This document shows, in pieces, positions 60,936 to 64,000 of a stretch of 64,000 nucleotides of DNA. The translations under genes were made by a program, and so were the position numbers. Each line of letters starts with the position of its first letter. The stretch's first letter is position 1. This DNA comes from Candidatus Eisenbacteria bacterium (lineage in GTDB: Bacteria; Eisenbacteria; RBG-16-71-46; CAIMUX01; JAHJDP01). Under the pieces are notes generated by a model, which did no database searches, had not been told where the DNA came from, and saw only the letters and a list, made by a program, of their open reading frames with translations. Location of the stretch: positions 1-64,000 of the forward strand of contig JAHJDP010000107.1 of NCBI GenBank assembly GCA_018831195.1, read 5' to 3'.

Positions 60936-61708
60936 GTGGTGTGAATCTTCCTCCCCAATACGCCTATCATCGCTGTCGTATACAATCCCCATCGGTATTT
61001 CGATAAGATCCGGCGCCAGCGTCGTCCCATGGCCGAAAGGGGCCATATCTCAGGCGGATATAAAGGCAATCGCGCCAACCCACTTCGGCGTAGCATGAAA
61101 CGGATGCCGCGGTAAAAAAGCCCCGGCACAAACCAGGCGCCATAGGTTCGAACAACTTGAAACCCATGCTCCCGCATGAGGTGTTCCAATTCCGCAGGTG
61201 TAAATTCAGTTTCCCAGCCTGCAAACCACCTGCCAAGGGCAATCAGAATGTGCTTTCCAAACGTGTACAAATGGTACTTTTGAGGTACATCGGCGAGACA
61301 ATAACCGTTCTTCGCCGTTATCCGAAAATTATCCCTCAGCAAATCTCTGGGCTCACGAAAGTGCTCGAGCAGTCCCTGGTGGAAAACCAGATCAAAGGTG
61401 TTATCCCTGAAGGGTGATCGTGTCGCATCCGCACAGACACAGATGACCTCCGCTCCGTCTTCCTCAGCCAATCGGCGGATAACCTGAAACGAAGAGGCAA
61501 CATAATCCAGCAACACTACTCGGGCTCCATTTCGAGCCAGAATGAGACTATCTCGGCCAGAGCCAGCGCCGACTTCGAGAACCCACTTGTTTTTTAAGGG
61601 AAGATCCAGGAGATGCTTTAACAATCTATCTTCATTCGAATAGATTTCTTCTACCTGGGCTTCCTGCCGCCAATAGCGCTCCCAGTGCTGCGAGGTGGAT
61701 TCTTTCAT
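60932..61708 (-). CDS. SAM-dependent class I methyltransferase
   Basis: 258 residues with the class I Rossmann motifs: VLEVGAGSGRDSLILA (motif I), VVLLDYV, CADATRSPFRDNTFDLVFHQGLLEHF (post II and IV) and ITAKNGYCLADVPQKYH. A more basic, partly hydrophobic C-terminal part follows (RGIRFMLRRSGLARLPLYPPEIWP). The target is unknown; its position in a glycan cluster suggests a sugar or lipid-linked intermediate. It starts within the nusB stop and ends within the GT4 start (both ATGA), so the three are co-translated. Confidence 0.8.
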   Translation of the reverse strand: MKESTSQHWERYWRQEAQVEEIYSNEDRLLKHLLDLPLKNKWVLEVGAGSGRDSLILARNGARVVLLDYVASSFQVIRRLAEEDGAEVICVCADATRSPFRDNTFDLVFHQGLLEHFREPRDLLRDNFRITAKNGYCLADVPQKYHLYTFGKHILIALGRWFAGWETEFTPAELEHLMREHGFQVVRTYGAWFVPGLFYRGIRFMLRRSGLARLPLYPPEIWPLSAMGRRWRRILSKYRWGLYTTAMIGVLGRKIHTT

Positions 61709-62166
61709 GCCCCGCCTGCGTCTCCTTCCAATTCTCCCGGTCTAAAGTGCCTGGCGATGGGATCCAGGACCCCATTTACAAAGGCGGGAGATTCATCCGA
61801 ACCATAGCGGGTCGCCAGGCGCACCGCTTCATCCAGGATGATCCTGGCATCAATAGCGGTTTGCCACTTGAGTTCGACACCCGCCAGACGGAGAATCGCG
61901 CGCTCGACCAAGCCCAAACGTTCGGCATCCCAGGATTTCAAAACAGATGAAATGACCTGATCGATCGGCTCAAGTCCCTGCTCGCATGCCGCCGTCAATT
62001 GCAAGGCGTACTCGCGGCCCTCCATCGTCAACCGAAACTTCCCAAGGGAAAGCTCCATGATCTCCAGGAGAGAATCCCGAGTAACACCAGATTCATAGAG
62101 GGCGCGAAAAACCAGTTCTCTCGCCTTTCGACGCCCGCCCCTTCTTTGTAGATCGTTTAATTTCAC
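61705..62166 (-). CDS. nusB: Transcription antitermination factor NusB
   Basis: NusB works with NusE in rRNA antitermination. The 153-residue, all-helical product has the usual RRKARELVFRALYESGV at its N-terminus and ERLGLVERAILRLAGVELKW, RIILDEAVRLATRYGSDESPAFVNGVLD and PIARHFR toward the C-terminus. The start codon is GTG at 62166, with only a weak ribosome site. It lies 15 bases after ribH, a common ribH-nusB pairing in bacteria. Confidence 0.93.
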   Translation of the reverse strand: MKLNDLQRRGGRRKARELVFRALYESGVTRDSLLEIMELSLGKFRLTMEGREYALQLTAACEQGLEPIDQVISSVLKSWDAERLGLVERAILRLAGVELKWQTAIDARIILDEAVRLATRYGSDESPAFVNGVLDPIARHFRPGELEGDAGGA

Positions 62167-62181
62167 TATATTACCGGACTA

Positions 62182-62673
62182 TCATCTTTTCCGGGACCCC
62201 GGTTTTTGTCCGGCCTTCGGTACAAGATTCGCCATCTCGATGGCCACAGACGCAGCTTCATATCCACGACCGCCGCCCTTCATTCCAGCCCGGTCAATTC
62301 CCTGCTCCATGGTATCGACGGTCAGGACACCGAAAATCGTGGGGACTTCCGTCTCTAAATTGATATGCGCCAACCCTTTTACCACTTCACCGGCAATGTA
62401 CTCGTTGTGCGGTGTCTCGCCTCGGAGAACGCACCCCAGGGCCATGATGGCGTCGTAAACTCCGCTCTTCGCCCGAAGTTTCGCAACAAGTGGGATTTCA
62501 AAGGAACCAGGAACCCAGTAGATATCCACATCCGTCTCTCGTCCTCCATGTTGCTGAATACACTCCAAGGCGCCTGTAACGAGTCGATCGGTGATTATTC
62601 GGCCATACCGGGACGCCACGATACAGAATTTCTTGCCTTTGGCATCCAATGTCGCTTTAAACTCATTTGCCAT
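62182..62673 (-). CDS. ribH: 6,7-dimethyl-8-ribityllumazine synthase
   Basis: RibH condenses the dihydroxybutanone phosphate and pyrimidine precursors of riboflavin and forms icosahedral shells. In 163 residues are FCIVASRYGRIITDRLVTGAL, VPGSFEIPLVAKL, GCVLRGETPHNEYIAGEV and FGVLTVDTMEQGIDRAG, the complete active-site set. ATG at 62673 (MANEF) follows GGAGG; a frame start at 62718 would lengthen the N-terminus without support. It lies between ribBA and nusB. Confidence 0.95.
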   Translation of the reverse strand: MANEFKATLDAKGKKFCIVASRYGRIITDRLVTGALECIQQHGGRETDVDIYWVPGSFEIPLVAKLRAKSGVYDAIMALGCVLRGETPHNEYIAGEVVKGLAHINLETEVPTIFGVLTVDTMEQGIDRAGMKGGGRGYEAASVAIEMANLVPKAGQKPGSRKR

Positions 62674-62714
62674 CACTCCATCCTCCGTCTGCCCACAGGC
62701 GCTTGCGGCTTGTG

Positions 62715-63980
62715 TCAATCCGATCGGGAACCTTCCTCGTCCTGAAGGGTCTCATCATGTCCACTGCCGAAAAGATGTCCCAGTTTGGTTCTCTTTGTCT
62801 CTAAGTAGTGACGATTCTCCTCTTTTGGAGAGATCTCAAGAGGAATCCTTTCGACGATTTTCAGTCCATACCCTTCCAATCCCGCCCTCTTTTTTGGATT
62901 GTTGGTCATCAGCCGAATCTCTCGGACGCCCAACTCAGCGAGTATTTGGGCCCCGATACCATAATCACGCTCATCAGGGCGGAATCCCAGCTTCAGATTG
63001 GCTTCCACCGTATCCAATCCCTGATCCTGGAGATGATAAGCCCGAATCTTGTTTTCCAGACCTATCCCCCGTCCCTCCTGCCGCATGTAGAGGAAAACAC
63101 CGCGTCCCTCTTTCCCTATCCGCTCCAGCGCGAGATCCTTCTGTTCACCACAATCGCAACGATGACTTTCCAGGACATCCCCGGTAAGACATTGGGAATG
63201 GACCCGGACCAAAACCGGTCCCCCGGATGATACATCTCCCTTAACGAGGGCGACATGGACATCTCCTTCCAGAACGCTCCGGAAGATAAAGAGTTCAAAA
63301 TCCCCAAAACGAGTTGGGAGGTGTGTCCGCACAATTTTTCGGATCAATTGATCATGATGACGTCTGTACTGGATAAGAGAGGCGACTGAGATGATTTTGA
63401 GATCAAACCGCTTGGCCATCTTGCGCAAATGTGGCAACCGGGCCATCGACCCATCCTCATTCATGATCTCACACAGAACTCCGGCGGGAGTCAACTGAGC
63501 CAATCGTGCAAGATCAACGGCCGCTTCGGTATGTCCGGCTCGCCGAAGGACTCCACCCTGAGCCGCCCGAAGGGGGAAGATATGCCCGGGTCTCGCCAAA
63601 TCTTGAGGTCGGGTCCTGGGATCAAGCAAAGTCCTGATCGTCACAGCTCGATCCTGCGCGCTGATTCCGGTCGTGGTCTCCCGGACAGCATCAACACTTA
63701 CCGTAAACGAGGTTCCCATCTTGGATGTGTTCTCCGAAACCATTGGATGGAGATCGAGTTCTTTCAATCTCTCCTCAGCCAATGGGACACAGATGAGACC
63801 CCGACCGTAGAGGCTCATGAAATTGACCGCCTCCGGCGTCACCTTATCGCCTGCCATGATAAAGTCGCCTTCATTCTCGCGATCCTCATCATCGACAACA
63901 ATAAGCATCCGGCCGGCGCGGATCTCCTCGATCGCCTCCTCGATTGAATTGAGCTCTTCTGGGTCCTTTGAATCCCTCAT
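62715..63980 (-). CDS. ribBA: Bifunctional DHBP synthase / GTP cyclohydrolase II
   Basis: A 421-residue fusion that supplies both riboflavin precursors. Residues about 8-210 are 3,4-dihydroxy-2-butanone-4-phosphate synthase: [18 protein letters not shown], with the metal-binding acidic loop, and the [16 protein letters not shown] segment. Residues about 215-415 are GTP cyclohydrolase II with zinc ligands in [17 protein letters not shown], and the [16 protein letters not shown] motif. Both sets of catalytic residues are intact. A short C-terminal acidic tail follows. ATG at 63980 lies 20 bases from the window edge; the upstream gene (often ribE) is not visible. Confidence 0.95.
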   Translation of the reverse strand: MRDSKDPEELNSIEEAIEEIRAGRMLIVVDDEDRENEGDFIMAGDKVTPEAVNFMSLYGRGLICVPLAEERLKELDLHPMVSENTSKMGTSFTVSVDAVRETTTGISAQDRAVTIRTLLDPRTRPQDLARPGHIFPLRAAQGGVLRRAGHTEAAVDLARLAQLTPAGVLCEIMNEDGSMARLPHLRKMAKRFDLKIISVASLIQYRRHHDQLIRKIVRTHLPTRFGDFELFIFRSVLEGDVHVALVKGDVSSGGPVLVRVHSQCLTGDVLESHRCDCGEQKDLALERIGKEGRGVFLYMRQEGRGIGLENKIRAYHLQDQGLDTVEANLKLGFRPDERDYGIGAQILAELGVREIRLMTNNPKKRAGLEGYGLKIVERIPLEISPKEENRHYLETKRTKLGHLFGSGHDETLQDEEGSRSD

Positions 63981-64000
63981 AACCTCTGTGACTCCCTCAG

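Overview
The window comes from a flagellated diderm (Gram-negative-type) bacterium with meso-diaminopimelate peptidoglycan. The evidence is P- and L-ring flagellar genes (flgI, flgH), an LpxH-type lipid A hydrolase, and a MurE carrying the DNPR motif. Exported proteins with NHL and two-component-regulator propeller repeats, a FlgD-Ig-like C-terminal tail, an MglA-type GTPase and several TPR proteins suggest a deep-branching or candidate phylum of the FCB/Eisenbacteria kind. That placement is a low-confidence inference. There are no rRNA or tRNA genes, IS elements, CRISPR arrays or phage genes.

Layout. (1) 1-13832: flagellar region. A secreted NHL-repeat protein runs off the left edge. On the minus strand follow flagellin, csrA, fliW, flgL, flgK and flgN, then flgF-flgG-flgA-flgH-flgI and a FlgJ/lytic transglycosylase fusion. 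A cheX-cheY pair on the plus strand separates the two flagellar blocks. (2) 14364-17143: a membrane-anchored PDZ-GAF-SpoIIE phosphatase and a candidate 20-residue membrane peptide behind a structured leader. (3) 17342-28128: mixed housekeeping and envelope genes: L,D-transpeptidase-like protein, uppP, trpA with an apparent CTG start, TPR protein, small exported protein, MglA-like GTPase with a long tail, degenerate polysaccharide deacetylase, zinc-ribbon protein, recG, rpmB and lpxH. (4) 28300-47516: a nearly complete division and cell-wall (dcw) cluster, all on the minus strand: mraZ, STAS gene, rsmH, ftsL, ftsI, murE, murF, mraY, murD, ftsW, murG, murC, ftsQ, ftsA, ftsZ, TPR gene. murB and ddl are not in it. 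(5) 47778-61708: surface-glycan and glycosylation genes: two GT4 enzymes, a propeller protein, a GT2/phosphoglycosyl-transferase fusion lacking its catalytic Asp-Glu pair, a polyprenol-phosphate mannose synthase, a second polyprenol-phosphate GT2, two nucleotide-sugar SDR enzymes, a DUF2723 GT-C protein with a TPR tail, and a methyltransferase. (6) 61705-63980: nusB, ribH, ribBA.

How the parts work together. CsrA, FliW and flagellin lie together, and the flagellin leader has GGA motifs over its ribosome-binding site; this suggests a FliW-CsrA-flagellin homeostatic loop. Three sites resemble sigma-54 promoters: upstream of flgF, of the degenerate deacetylase and, more weakly, of flagellin. The dcw operon appears to be driven by a sigma-70-type promoter with MraZ-like boxes before mraZ. 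It also contains a strongly folded RNA just before rsmH, which is the most interesting non-coding signal here. The glycan block supplies polyprenol-phosphate sugars that the GT-C protein could transfer to exported proteins.
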